A DNA stretch of 64,000 bases. It comes from Plazaster borealis. Its lineage: Eukaryota; Echinodermata; Asteroidea; Forcipulatida; Labidiasteridae. Below are positions 11,901 through 26,900 of the stretch, in pieces. The stretch lies in the NCBI GenBank assembly GCA_021014325.1, contig CM037467.1, positions 5,084,001 to 5,148,000 of the forward strand, in the 5' to 3' direction. The notes beneath the pieces were generated by a model. That model did no database searches. It was not told where the DNA came from and saw only the letters and a program-made list of their open reading frames with translations. How positions within the stretch are numbered: the first letter of the stretch is position 1; every line of letters starts with the position of its first letter. A program made the position numbers and the translations under genes.

Positions 11901-14900
11901 TTTAAAGATGGTCACGGTGAAAACTTCCCTTTTTAAATATTTTTCCTAAAATGCTAGTAGTACTAGTTTTTGAGATATGAGTCGAACATGTAGCTTTGAT
12001 CTCGCAAGTCCAAAACTTGATGTTTGAAAACTGTAAAGAAATAAGTTTTGTTGCACTATTTTCTAGTGACTCCAATGATGGATTGAGCTTAAATTTTCAC
12101 CGGTTTGTTATTTCTTGTGACAGTATGTCAGGTTACACAAAGTGTGGATACTGGTCTTTGACAATTACCAATATTGTCCACGTACTCTGAGCAGCTTTAT
12201 GAAATTGGACCCTGCAAATTTAGCCTGTCATTTCAATAAATGATAAGCATTGTGAGGGTAATACAACTTATAAACAAAACCATTTATCACATTCTGTCAT
12301 ATTCCAAATAGTAGAAATTCTTTAGGATTTAATGCAAAGTTCATCACTCCAATGTCAATATTGTGACATTATTTATTTTCCTGGGTAATCTAAAACCTTT
12401 CAAGAGTAATTTATAGATTAAATATCAACTCTGATTTTTGGAGGATATGTGCTCACTTTCGGTACTGTACATATACCTTATGGAGACCAAGGACAAAACA
12501 AAAAAGGGAAAATAAAAGGTCTGCACAAGGAAATTTGTGTACAAAGTCTATGGGAAACTGTTGCATGTAAGTGCAGGGACAAAGGAAAGAACAAAATAAT
12601 GCTCGAAACAAGGATGCATTTTCAAGATTTATGCTCGGACGCTGTTTAGGCCCTATAAGTTATTAGAAATGAAAATCTTATCCGAAGGTACATACTTATA
12701 TATAAAAAAGTACTTAATCTGCAATTTCAAGTTAATCTGCCATGATTTAACAGGGGATTTTCATTCCTTTATTTAATCCCTTTGTTATTGAGTTGGTGGG
12801 GGAAAATGTGTTTGTTTGGGGGTGGGGGGGGGTGTGGTCACAAGTAAAGTGCGCCATCAACGTTGGTACCTTCTCATTCACGAACGAGCTGCACGAGTGT
12901 GTGGAACTCCTTTACATACTATGTACAACAACTATACACACATCAATTTTTTGCTATCAATGTACACATGGTACACACAAAAAAAAAAAAATGTATTCAG
13001 ATAATATGGGCCTTGCCACATGAACCTCCTTCCAGCCTTCAAACCCTTCCTCCTTAGGCCCACTTGCCTACAGGTGACCATGGTGACCTCAATCCTCCAA
13101 TCTGCTGCAATGTGTCACTTCACACCAACATGTCTGGACTTAAATAAGATTGGAATGCCTGACCCAGTGATGAGCTATTTTTACACTTAAGGTCTATATC
13201 CCTGGGTCCTTCTGAATCCTTCATTTCGGCGAAGAGGATTAATAAATACAAGGATTTCAGAGGGTAAGGGTTTTAATCTGCCCCTGATTTTTTGCACATT
13301 TTAAAAGCATTTTTACAGCAGAGTGTTAAATTTGTTTTCATTTGATTCACATAAGAAACATGTGCACAATTAATGTTAATTCCTCATTCATTCAACCCTT
13401 GACCATTGTGCTAGTTGTTGGGGTGCCATGATGGATGCGCTGTCAGGATCGCCACAGCTCTCTGACCTCGGGGCATACCTAATTAATTACCTTGAGACAA
13501 TGTTTATCACTTCCTTCTTGTAACTGAATAGCTTTACTACGTTGAATGGTTTTATCCAAATCACTTTGCGATGATTGGCCACTAGACAGTCGGAGTGTAC
13601 AATGTACTTCCTTGTTCAAGTTGTTGAGTGAACACAAATTTTGTTCTAGTTGGTAGTTTTACATTGTATTCTGTCATTGTGTGTTGTGCTGTGTGGATTG
13701 ATGATTGATCATGTTGGTAAGAACGCTTCATTCTAACTTTTGTATCTAATTTTGTGACTGGCACCCCGGAACAATGATATTGACAAAATAGGGAGACTGC
13801 CAATAGATAGCTCAGTTGGTACAGGTTGTAGAGAGCTGGCCTGTTAATCCCGGAGGTCGTAGGTTCAAATCCCGCTCTGGTAAATTTTTCTTTGTGGAAC
13901 CCAATTTTTGTTTAAATTTACCCAGTCAGTTTCCCTTGTGGTTTCTTGAATTTTTTGAGGGAGAGGTTAATGTATGTGATGTATGTCACTGTAGGGTGGT
14001 ACAAGGGGTGTGTGTGTGTGTGTGTGTGTTGTATACATATGTACAGTGTTCATTGATCAATGAGGAATGTATTCAAATATGTTTTTTGTAAGGGCTTTTG
14101 TGTGTGAATATATTCCATTGAAAACGGTAGGTGCTCATGTTTTTCATGGAAGTAGTCAAATTGCTACATGCAGGCTACAGTGTATGTATAATTCTGTGAA
14201 TTTTTATTTGCTCAGATACATTTTTAACAGAAGTTAAGATTAGGTTAATTTTTATAATGTGTGTTTTTTGTTGAATGAAGCGCTTTAACAGTGCCGGTAC
14301 ATTGTATACATAATTCATGTGCTGTGTATTGGGAATGTTATCTTGTCATGAATCGTATTAAAATCTTGGATGGCAACCATGTGTATTGTTTTGTATGCCT
14401 GGTGGCTACATAGCACATGATTGTCAGTTATGAATCATGTTAAAATCTTGGATGGCAACCATGTGTATTGTTTTGTATGCCTGGTGGCTACATAGCACAT
14501 GATTGTCAGTTATGAATCATGTTAAAATCTTGGGTGGCAACCATGTGTATTGTTTTGTATGCCTGGTGGCTACATAGCACATGATTGTCAGTTATGAATC
14601 ATGTTAAAATCTTGGATGGCAACCATGTGTATTGTTTTGTATGCCTGGTGGCTACATAGCACATGATTGTCAGTTATGAATCATGTTAAAATCTTGGATG
14701 GCAACCATGTGTATTGTTTTGTATGCCTGGTGGCTACATAGCACATGATTGTCAGTTATGAATCATGTTAAAATCTTGGATGGCAACCATGTGTATTGTT
14801 TTGTATGCCTGGTGGCTACATAGCACATGATTGTCAGTTATGAATCATGTTAAAATCTTGGGTGGCAACCATATGGCAACCATAGATGTACTGTTTAGTA

Positions 14901-17900
14901 TGCATGGTGGCTACTAGTGATAGCACATACTGTACAATGCACATTGCACAATGTACACATTAGTAACATTGTACATGTACCTAAAAAATTATCATTTTAC
15001 AGGACTGGAATTCCATGTAAATGGAGGCCATTGCCTCTGTTGCGGGTCTAAGTTGACCCTAGTTGGCCATGGTGCCCCCAACAGTTTTCCTGTAGACTTT
15101 AAGATTTTCCAATAAAAGTTCATTTGAAAATTGAAAATAGCTGTGCCCTCTCAAAGAAGAAATGTCCAGCCTGCAAGCACTAAGATTCATCTTAAGATGA
15201 GTTGTCAATCTCGCCATAGTGATTTGTATTGTGACATCACACTTTGCTTAGCAATTAAGATGGATAATTGCACTTAAGATTAATTTGAGCTCTTTGTGAC
15301 ATTGAGCCCCAGGTGTTATAATGTTAACACTGCATCTGCTAAATCATGCGTTTTTCACTTTTCAATCTAGCCACTACATGTATGTCCCAATGCGCATGAT
15401 CGGCGCGCAAAGGATTTTAAGCAATTGGCAACCATGATGTCGCTCTGATTTTGAAGCAATGCGGTACACAACTATAAAACTTATTACTTGTAAACTACAG
15501 CATGGCGTCCATGTTAGCAGCTTGATTTATTTTTGTAGCTGTACCTGGTTTCCCAAGATGCATTGCGGTATATTTTTAAGATGGCGCTTGCACAAACGGC
15601 CTTTGTAATGTTCTGTCTTGAGCAATTGTGTGTATATTGTATACGTATGTACACTGCATTTAAAATGCTAGATGTATTATTGTACTGCAGTTTCATACTG
15701 TTCAATGGGTAAGAACTTTTTTTACAATTCACAATGAATTTGAACTTTCAGTTTCCTTCAGTAGGTAGTCAACTTCCATTAATTGTTCACGCCCTAAAAT
15801 ACAATGATAGCCATGACGAAAGCAGAGTTTTGATTCTAGATTCAAATTACAACATGTGCAATGACAATAGCAATGCTTGCAAAAACTCCATTGCAGGGTT
15901 TGCCCTTAACATTTTCAGTGACTAGCCAGGAGGACCATTTAATGTAGCTTGTCATTTCACTGGTCCCCCAGCTTTCTCACTGGTCCATGTTTTAAGGTTT
16001 TCTTGTACTTACTTACATGTAGGCAGCCTCGCTACCATGGGCAGCACGCCGTATCGATACCTCTCGTCGCTAACCCCTGGGAGGGAAACACTTAAAATCA
16101 ACGCAGATTGGATAACCAAAAGTGACTGCTTTGCGTGCACGCTTGTTTTACATTCGAGCGCTTGTAGGGTGCTTGTTGGGCGCTTAGTACGCGCGTAAAA
16201 ATGCATGTAGACACGTGCAACAATGCAAGTATTTCGACGTAATACATTTCAAATAAATCATGTTTTTATATGGTCTCCCTAAACTGCATACAGTTAAGAC
16301 GTATCAAAAGATCGAAAAAGAATGGGAGGGGCCAGTTGCTCTATGACTTGATGCGTATTTTGACAGCGCGCTCTGCGTAGTCTCTGACACAGAGTGGATC
16401 AACCACATGGCTAATATATTTGGATACTTCAAAGTCACACTTCCAGGGTTTACAATCGAGCAAGGCATTCTGGGAAAGAAAGAAAAATGGCGCAGTGAGA
16501 TCGTACACCACTGGGAATGAGGTTGGAACATAGGCCATTGGACACTCCTCCAGCATACGGACTCTGAGCCGTCTTCGCCGCCTCTGACCAGGTGGACCCT
16601 AGTCTCCTGAGTTCCTCCTCTGTACCCTTTCTCCAGAGCTCTGTTCTTTGGTCTCCCTCTCTTCCTTCCCTGAGGGTTCCAGGTTCATGGAACTTGTCAT
16701 TTGAAGTAGTTTGAATGATCAGTGGTTTTTCATAGCGGTGTGCAGCAATGAAACTAGCCAGCTGGATTTGTCGGACAGAATTTTGACTGGTCCTTGGGTG
16801 TTTTAAGTGGTATTTGGCCCACGGACCACTGTTAAGGTAAAATGCTGTCCAGTGCTTTGTCGCACAAGGGACCCCTCTGGACCCCAGCTGCATGAAACTT
16901 TGTGCTACGCACATGTACGTAAGCACATGTACGTACGCACATGTACGTACGCACATGTACGTACGCACATGTACGTACGCACATGTACGTACGCACATGT
17001 ACATACGCACATGTCTGTACGCACTTGTGATGTGTGTTGTACACACAAGTTTCTATGCTAATCAGATGAACTCCCTCTTTTTTCATTTCACAATCACAAT
17101 TTCCCAAATCCTAGGTTTTTTCTAACAGTGTCCAAACATGTTTTCTATGTATCCCCCCAATGGGAATGGTTTTCAGAAATGTTCAATGTTTCTCTTGAAA
17201 ATCCAGAATTTACACAATTTTCTAAAGAACTTTTCCTGAACTTTTTCCAGATGTTTAACCCTATCATTACCAAGTTGTTAATTTTTTGTACATAAGAAAC
17301 TGCTGGTGAGTGAATTGTTTGAGAAATCTGTGACATTCTCACACAATAGCACACCTGACATGTGTCATGAATTTTTTTTTACAAACTCTACTATCACAGG
17401 ACCTTGGAGGTTTCATTTCAGAATGAAAATAACTACTAACTGAATTTAATTTGTTTGTAAAGTGCATGCATTAGACTGTTGCATGGGCGTCCCGTGTGAC
17501 AATCTACTATGTACGCCTGTTAATAATTTTTTCTTTTGATCGGCGATTTATTGCTCGAATAAATCAGAGTTTCTGTTTTTGTGTATCATAATCTTGAATT
17601 CTTTAACTTGGTTTTATTTTAAAAAGGGAGTTATTATTATTTTCGGTTCTCGCTACTTTTGAGAACCCAGGGTTACATGTTTAAAGGTCTTCTTTTTATT
17701 GGGAGAATCACAAAAAATTGAGGTTTACATTTTGTGATGGATTTGGGGAAGAACTTTGTTTCATCAGCATGGTCAGTCAGAAAAGAAAAGAAAGAAAAAA
17801 GAAAGGATATCCTTTTCCTTATACTGTACATGTACATTTTGGCATGTCGTGGCCGATGCACATTTTGGCATGTTGTGGCCGAGCGGTGTACATGTACTGT

Positions 17901-20900
17901 AGTTCACCGGACCCAAGCTCTGGTGTTGTCAGCAGCAGCAAAATTGTGTAATTTCTATCCGAAAGCTTACTTGTTATAAAAATGGTAATGGTAGTAAGCA
18001 TCTTGTAAAAATTATTTGGTCTGAAATGCCCCCGTTGATAATAAATAAATAAAAACATTTGAATCCGAGAAACTATTTATGCATGATAAAATAAATAAAA
18101 ACATTTGAATCCAAGAAACTATTCATGCATGAATCGTTTCTCAGATTTCTGAGGGTTAGTATCTGTTCCTGAAGGCTGAGGCCAGAGATATGGTTGGTAT
18201 CCACTGTCAACTCGCTAAACATGGATGGATTTGAGGTTCTTGTGGAAATACCATGACAGTTTTCATCTGAAACTTTCACATGTGACTAATATATTGTTAT
18301 TTGCCTGCAGAATAATAATAATGAAAAATTATAAAGCGCACAAATCCAGAAAAGTGCTCATAAAATACAAACAAGAACATGTACAAGTTTTTACTATAAT
18401 TAAAATGAAACTTGCAAGTATTTCCTTTTATGCATTGTTTTTCCTGCTATGCATAAAGTTGTTTTTCCTGTTATGCACATATCCAGATGTCTATTGTCTG
18501 AAAAGTGTAACTATCATTATCAAACTACAAACTGCTCATTAAATAACAAATTTCTCTGTTTTCCTAGAAAGTGGTGCCCCAAAGAGCTTGAAACTTTCCA
18601 AAATCATACTTGGTACAAGTAGGTGGTTGTTTTGCATACGCCACATGTTGTAAACATTACAACAGAGGGACTTTTGGGTTCGTTCCTTTGTTGAAAATTA
18701 ATATTTATTGTAACAAACATGGTGACAATGATTGTAAATTTGAATTTTTATATTCTGAGGAAATGGCCATGGTACATACAATGTACACACTGTGTAGTTT
18801 AAATGCAACATGTACAAGGAAATGGATTCACATACTATTAGTGTACATGTGAATGTATAAAGTTTCTGAGTTTTTGTGTGTGTTTTGTTAAAAATATTTT
18901 TGTATTGATCAAAGAGCACATGATACATTAATGTAAGTACAATAACCCTCCCTTGTGGCGTGTCGTGGCTGAGCGGTCTAGTTCACCGGACCCAAGCTCT
19001 GGTGTTGTCAGCAGCAGAGTGTGTGTTCGAATCCCGGTCATGACACTTGTGCCTTGAGTAAGGCACCTAACCATAATTGCTTCGTAAAGTTGGTAAGGTA
19101 GTGCATTCTGCTCTACCAGCCAGGCTCCTGGTGGATGATACCCATGCCTACATCCTTACGGACTGTGAAGGGGTAACCCTGTTTCAGCCCTAGGAGTAAG
19201 TGGCAACGTGCCCCTGGTGCCAGTTGATTTGGGTAGACAGCCCAAATCAGTTAAGTGTAGCCCTCACCTTGAAGTGGCCATCCGGCCTTGTGATGTAAGA
19301 CGATTTTTCATAAAATTATATTAAAAAATACACTGGTATCACAGACTCCCACAGAAGTACCAAACTTTTCCAGGCTAGCATTGGGTGTTTGGGTTCTGTG
19401 TGTACATTATACGTGTAATATATCAGGAAACCCCATGGCTTGTGTGCTGCGGACTTAGTCTCCACAGTCTCCTGTGGAGTTTTGTGGCAAGGGCCAGTTG
19501 GGCAGGAGAGTATTTCAATAGTAATATAGGGAATTTGAAAACCTGTCTGCTTTTAAGTTCATAAAAGTACATGATCTACACATCTGCTGAGATGAAGGCA
19601 TGACAGCACATGGTACAATGCTTTGTGTGTGTACATTGTGCATGTACTTGGTTGGTCAGTGACTGCTCTTAGTTCCGACACCCCTATGTTTCGATAACCC
19701 CTCATCTCTGCATGCTAGTGTTAGAGTTAGGGTTAGGGTTAGGAAAATACATTAGGGTTGTCGTAACATTGGGGTGTTGGAACATAGGTGTGTAACCGGT
19801 TGGTCATACTCGTAGGTCCTCATAAACCTTACTGTATTGGAGGATGTTACCCTTGGACAGTTGCAGGGTTCTCCCCATGCACAAGCTGGCGTATGGGGCT
19901 GATACCAGCCACTTGCGTGAATAAAACGACTGAGGTACAAGTGTGCACAAGTTACTGCCCATCATGGATGTACTGTATTGACCCCCTTGCACTGACGTTG
20001 TACACGTGGCTCTACTGCTGCCATGCTGGCCTTAGTGGGAGCCAACTTGTAATACGTGTAAATGCTGCGTCGCCTTAAATTTTTAAAAGTGCACTTCGCT
20101 GTACAACCTGAGGGTACTGGCTCCCAAAATGGTGCAACTGAGATTATTATTATTATGACGTCAAAAAACAATAATAATAACAATAAAGAGAATTTATAAA
20201 GCGCAAACAGTTGCAGATCGGCTGCGCCTTAGGGCGCTGAATACAAGCAAATGGATTTAAAAAAAACCAAAAAAACAACGATAAATAAACAATTTTACAA
20301 AAATTACGTCTGGACCAGCCAAATACACAGTAAGCTAAAAGATGAACTTGTTAACAAATAGTTGTAGCAGTAGAAATTGAATAAGAGATAAAAACTTTCA
20401 ATACAATACACTGTTACAAAAATAGTGTTTGAAAAGATGAGTCTTAAGGCGAGACTTGAACAAACTTCTTGGATTGGATTTGACCTATCAGGGAGCAATC
20501 TACTAAGGCCTAACCCCTCAGAGCTGCTCAAGCACAACAAATTGCTCACCTCAAAACAGTTTTGATTACCAGAAATAAATACCAACCCAATAAATGTTCA
20601 TATCAGGTGACTGGATTAATGAAATATGTTAAGAAATATTTTCAGCTCATGAAGTTGAGCCCCCAATGGCAATAATAAGCTCAAAGCAATTTGAATGTGA
20701 TAATTAGCAATAAATTCAGACTTTGACTTGATACATTTTTAATCTGTTTCATACAGAGTGCAGGTACTGAATCGTCCAACAAGGGTTTACCTCCAGGATG
20801 GCGGGAGGAGAGGACTGCCAATGGCAACGGTGTCTTCATCAACTCACAATTCAAAGAAAAGGTAAATAGCAGGGTTGAGAAATGTCAGATTTTTGTCTTA

Positions 20901-23900
20901 ATAGACTGTGCAAGTCTCGCCTGTATTCAAACTTCCGGGACCAAGTTGGTCCCAACTATATTAGCCTTTTTGAGATATGGTGGACACTATAGAAGTGCAC
21001 TGTTTGGTTTGGGTGTATAGAGACAAATTTACCCAAACCTAATAGTGCCATAGTATTGTTTCCACCATCTCAAAATGGCTTATTGAGTTTTACGTGGGTG
21101 CGATTCTGTTTCTTCATAGTTTATTCTTAGTTTATTCTTAGTTTATGGCTGTAAAAATGATATCATATTGTTGTGAAAGTAAAATAAATTTAACAAATCA
21201 ACAAAGAAAACCCAAGAAAAAGACTCGACCTCGATTTTCAGTTACTTGTAAACAAAACAAATTTTGCCCAACTGACATTCATGTTGAAATCATTAAACCT
21301 ACGTAATGGTCGCACAAATTGGGGCTTGATTGGCAAATGGGGTTTCTAAAAAATAAGCATCCTCATCCCAAGTTTTAATCTTGTTTCAATGTTGATTAAT
21401 TTTTGTTGATTATTTGTATTATCAAAATTGAAATTGCTATGGGTATTTTTATTTTCAAGAATTTTAAATATATAGATTTGCAGTTTTACATGGTATTTTA
21501 TTGGACTATGTAATGTGTCATGGTCGAGCGGTCAAGTGCACTGGACTCAAGCTCTGGTGTTTCTGATCAGCAGAGTGTGGGTTCAAGTCCCGGTCTTGAC
21601 ACTTGTGTCCTTAAGCAAGACAATTAACTATTACTGCTGCGTCCTTCGGATGGGCATAAAGCCGTAGGTCCTGTGTGTTGTGTAATGCACGTCAAATAAC
21701 CCAGTTACACTTAGCGCTAAGAGAAGGGGTTTACCCCGTTGTTTCTGGCACGTTTGGATGACGATTACGCCGCAGCACATTTTATATCCTTATTAGGTGC
21801 TACATAATGCAAAAACTTCAAAACCTGTCTTAAAATAATAACTAGCGCTTATAAATGCCGGTAGATTCTTGTAAAGCACTACATAAATCAAAACTAATTA
21901 ATATATTATTACATGCGCGGATAATAACTATAAAACTTGCAGCTATTATAAATGTTAAGGTACTGCAACCATCAGTCCGTTTGCTTTTTAAACTTTGTTT
22001 CCTCTTGACGCTGAGCTTAAGCTTTGTTTTAAAGGAAAATATTATTCCACTCTATTTGAGCGAGAGGGTGGAAAAGACAATACCGTATTTGTAAAACTTA
22101 TCTAGGCTGGTTATATGTGTATGTAGTGTTTTTGGGACAGCAAGAGTTTTGACAACAAATAGTTCTTTGTTGTATTGGCCAAAAGGAATACGGATGTAGA
22201 AGATTGGTACATTGCGGGATCTACATGTATTGATCATTTGCATTTAAAGGTAGGGTCATACTTTGGTAATGACTCTGAACAAAAATTGTGTAATTTCTAT
22301 TCTAAAGCGTATGTGTTATAAAGATGGTGATAGTAGTCATCATCCTGCGAATTTCTTTTGTCTGAGATCCCCCCATTGATTAGAAATCAATAAAAACATT
22401 TGAATCTGAGAGAGGGTTGGTGTCTGTTCGTGAATGCTGTGACCAGAGATGCGGTTGGTACCTACTGTTCACCTCGCTAAAGGTGGTTGGATTCTACATT
22501 ATATTCCTGTGAAAATACTTTGACAGTTTTTTGCTCTTTACTCAACAAGTAGCCACTGTGTTCAGCTGAAAGTTGCACATGTGACTTTTGTTGTATCTTT
22601 TTTGATAATTTTGCCAATAAATTAGCATTACATTGACATTGACGATGACCCTACCTTTAAAGGGTCTGTATACAGTACGTGTGGTATGACTCTGAAAATT
22701 AATGGCAATAAAAACTTACTTGGTAAGAAGTACAGCAGTTTTGGATAGTAGAATGCATTTTGAGAAACGTTTCACTTTGAAGTACTGCGGTTATGTTAAA
22801 AGATATCACTTTTTATCCCCAAAAATTTGAATCTAAGAAGCGTTACTGACAGTGACATTTCTCAGATTGTGTATTCCAATTGCAGATTATTCTTCCTGCA
22901 TGGACATAACCGCTCCAGATTTTCGGCAATATCTCAAAAACGCTACCACCTTTTGAAATGAAAATGTTCACAGGTTCGTTTTATGGTATATACAACTATA
23001 TAGGATTGAAACAAACAGTGGGTTCCAATTACCAAACGTCTACAATCCCTTTAAGGGGATGGCATTATGTGTACATCATATGTACTACGTATGGTCCTGC
23101 AGCATCAGTCATTGAAGGAACCAGCCTGTAGCTGGGAGCAATGTTATTTACATACATACTGAAGTTAACGCCTTCATTTTCTTTGATAATGATGTACACA
23201 TACATTAATTTGATTTCTTCCAGTGGTATAAATCGCAGAATGATCAAGGACAGACCTATTACTATAGCGGTGATCGTGAAGAGACCGGTTGGAACCTACC
23301 CACTGTAAGTCAATGTTTTATTAAACTATCAGGCAAAAGTATCAATTTTTTTACTCCAGCGCTCCTTTTGAAGTATTTGACAAGTTTCAAAATGCCGAAG
23401 TTCATCTTCACTAATAATAATTTCTCACTATTTTTATTGTGTCGTTGACAATTAAGAAGTGCTAGAAGAATTAATAAAATAGTTTGGAGCAAATTTTCCA
23501 TTGGCAGACATTTCCCAATTTTTATGAGATTTTAGAGTTATTTGCCATGAGAAAACCTTCCTATTTTCTTTGTTGATCAATTCATTTGTGGTTGCGAGTG
23601 CTTATATTTCCTTCTTTGTTAGATGACAAAAGAAACGGGATGTGAGGATTATGTTGATATACATCGTACAGTTTATAGAAAGTGCTATTCAAGTTGGGCC
23701 AGTAGTACATGTATGCCCAATATGGAAGATTTGAGACATTAACATTGTACAATTGTTGCACGCTGATGGGGCAAATGGCACCGAGGTAAAGCCGAGGGTG
23801 CCATTTGCCCCTGAGGGTGTACGAGACCTGTGGACCCCATTACAGAACGTGCAACAATTGTTTTGTTCTACCATGGTAATAGATTCCACTTTTTTTGAAG

Positions 23901-26900
23901 CGATTTGTTGTCATCTTCCATCACTATTATGACGAGATTGCCGCAGTTAAAAAAGCAGATGAACAGTAAACAACAATGGCGGTCGTTCACAGAAATATTT
24001 CTTCACTGTTCCCTTACGGCACATCGCATAGGAACGTAGATCAATTTACCTAGTACATGTAGTACCGGCGTATTACAACCTTGAACCCAGGGCTATTGGC
24101 GTGTCGTGCCAAACTCAAGCTCTGGTGTGTTGTCAGCAGAGTGTGGGTTCGAATCCCAGTCGTGACACTTGTGTCCTTAAGCAAGACACTTAACCACATG
24201 CTTCGTCCTTCGGATGGGACGTAAAGACGTTGGTCCCGTGTGTTGTGTAATGCACGTAAAAGAACCCAGTGCACTTATCGTAAAGAGAAGGGGTTCGCCC
24301 CGGTGTTCCTGGTTTGATCAGCAGCATATTGCGCCACAGCACCCTGTAAACCATTACATGGTGCTATGTAAAGGAGTAGGTCTCATACTTAAGAAACGTA
24401 ATTCAACAATACCTTGCAGGAAAATACTGAATGTTGAAGCGCCTTGAGCGTCACTGAGTGACGGATATGTGTGCTATATAAGAAGCCACTATTATTATTA
24501 TTATATTATTATTTCTAATAATTGTACAAGGCGCAGGAAACATCCAACAGTTGGCACGATGAAGGTAATGTACCTCGTGGGGTGCATCACTCATGTTCCC
24601 CTGGGCCATGTGCATGTACAGTACATGGGTCTTTGTAGCACACCACATGATTGGGTCTCCACCAATAAAAATTCACAATCTATTAGCGTGGTGTAACAAT
24701 AATTCTTGGCCCATGCTTGCTCTGCGTTTCATCTGGGAGTCTTGGGGAAAAATTATGACAGGAAATGTTCTCCTCTGTTAATAATAATTAATGATACTGA
24801 TAATTTATTCAAGTATATTGCGCAAGTTACATGGCAAGAATATATTATAATGTTGAAAAACAGATATTACAATAGTTAAAAAAGTTATATTAGATACTTA
24901 ACAGTCCAACTTTGTATCCGTAACGGTAGAAGTTTTTTCCAATGGTAGAAATTTCGTTTTACATGTAAGTAGGCTTACACATGTACATATAAACATGAAA
25001 TGTTTCAATATTTAAATGGTAATGCAGGCTTGTGCTGAAAATAATTTGAGTTGATTATCATAATTTTCTTTTAACTACCCCTCAAATTTCAAATGAATAA
25101 TGGTTGGACAAAATTGGTAACTTTTCCCATCCATTTTTGAGAGAAATTTTTGGGGTGATTAAAAAAAATTAACAACTGTAAATAAAATGACAGTAATTAC
25201 TTTCAGTATAAGCCTGTATGTTGAAACACCTTTTGGGTGGTTTCAGGTTTGTAAAAAAAAAATTCAAAAAAATACAACCATTGGAAAAACTGATATCTTG
25301 ACATACATGTATGCAAAGTGGCGTCCATAATTATGTTTCTTGTCTTAGGCACATTTTAAAGACATTTACCAGTGCATACTCTGATGCTAAGGCCAAATAA
25401 AAAAATACATGTTTAGCGTCCCCGTCAGCTTCCTTTTTAGAGGCCGCCTTTTTTTTCTTTTTTCTTTTTTTTTTTTTGAAAGAAAAAAATTATACATTTT
25501 TATTTTCCCTGACAATTTTTTTAAATTTTTTATCAATAAATAAGATCATATTTTCGACTTCAGCACAGCGAAAAAAGCACACCGAAAAAAGCTGGCAACC
25601 ATCTTGAACAATAGCGCGGCCGGTTGTCTCGAAAAACTTGTCGGGCGGCCATTTTGGAAAAAAACAAAAAAAAAGCCCTCCTCCTTCCTTTTTTCAAAAA
25701 GGCAGGACGCTAAACATGTTTTTTATTTTATTTGGCCTAATGGAGCATGGACAGTATTTAAGATGATTAATTTCCAAAGATACCAATCATAATGAGCATG
25801 TGCTTTATTTGGCTTTGTTAATGATTGCTGCATATCGGGAAATCGTTCATGTCATGCCTTTATTATGTTGGCACCAGACTAACATGTCGATAAACACGAT
25901 CAGTTTGGCAATATGCCAGGTATTTCGTCATTTTGTTAAATCTTATCAGAATATTATTGCTTCATATTTTTATGAATGTTGTAGCTGGAATACTGCCATC
26001 TAAAAATGTTGTAAATTGAAATTCTACAAATTGAAGTGCTACAATATGGTAAAACATCCCTTCATTCCTTGGCATTTTAGCTGGGAATTTGTTTAAATCA
26101 TGCAGAATCCATGCACGTAAAAGAATCCAGTGCACTTATCGAAAAGAGAAGGGGTTCGCCCCAGTGTTCCTGGTTTGATTGGCTGCATATTGCACCACAG
26201 CACCTTGTAAACCATTACATACTGCTATGTAAAGGAATTGTTCTCATACTTCATAAACGTAGCTCCACATACCTAGCAGGAAAATACTGACTGTCGAAGC
26301 GCCTTGAGCGTCACTGAGTGACGGATATGAGCGCTATATAAGAAGCCACTATTGGGTGCGTTCGATTAGCTTCCCTGGGTCAACCCTGTTCCCCCCGGTG
26401 TGTTCTAATAGCTTCTACGTCATTATCAGGTCAGCCCCAAGTACCCTGCTTGTGGAGCGGGTCACTTGGGGCTGACCAAGGTGCATGATGTCACAACGAA
26501 AAAGTTTCTCAATGGCCACCATTTTTATTGTAATTCAGCGGGACACTTTCAGTAAGTTTGACACACATTTTCACCCCTAAAACAGCGACTTGTGAGCATT
26601 AAGTATTTTTATATTCGAGGACGAGAACTTGTGTATCAGCGTGGGCTTGCACAATAATCTAACGTTGCAGTTTTACTTTGAGAATAATTATTTTACGATC
26701 TTTTCGTGAATCCACGGACGTAATGCGCAACATGAAAGTAGTTCCGGGTCGGCTGTCCCAAGATGTATTGGTGTGAATGCTGGGGGAAGTTGGCGTTTGA
26801 TTAGCTCATGGCAGGGGCTCACCCAAATGAACACACTGGGGTCGACCCGGGGAAGCTAATGGAACGCACCCATTATTATTATTGCATAATGTTTGTGAGT

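Noticed and set aside
12793..13057. Possible exon ([20 protein letters not shown])
   Set aside because: No matching splice sites with the right phase, and it would disrupt the exon 2 to exon 3 join; probably chance.
16807..17107. Frames on both strands with [12 protein letters not shown] repeats
   Set aside because: Translations of the 14-bp minisatellite.
18957..19060. Apparent tRNA-Leu gene
   Set aside because: The same head with the same non-tRNA body recurs many times in the window, so it is a SINE.
19725..19742. Telomeric tract (ttaggg)n
   Set aside because: Only about three hexamers inside a dispersed repeat; not a telomere or clear fusion point.
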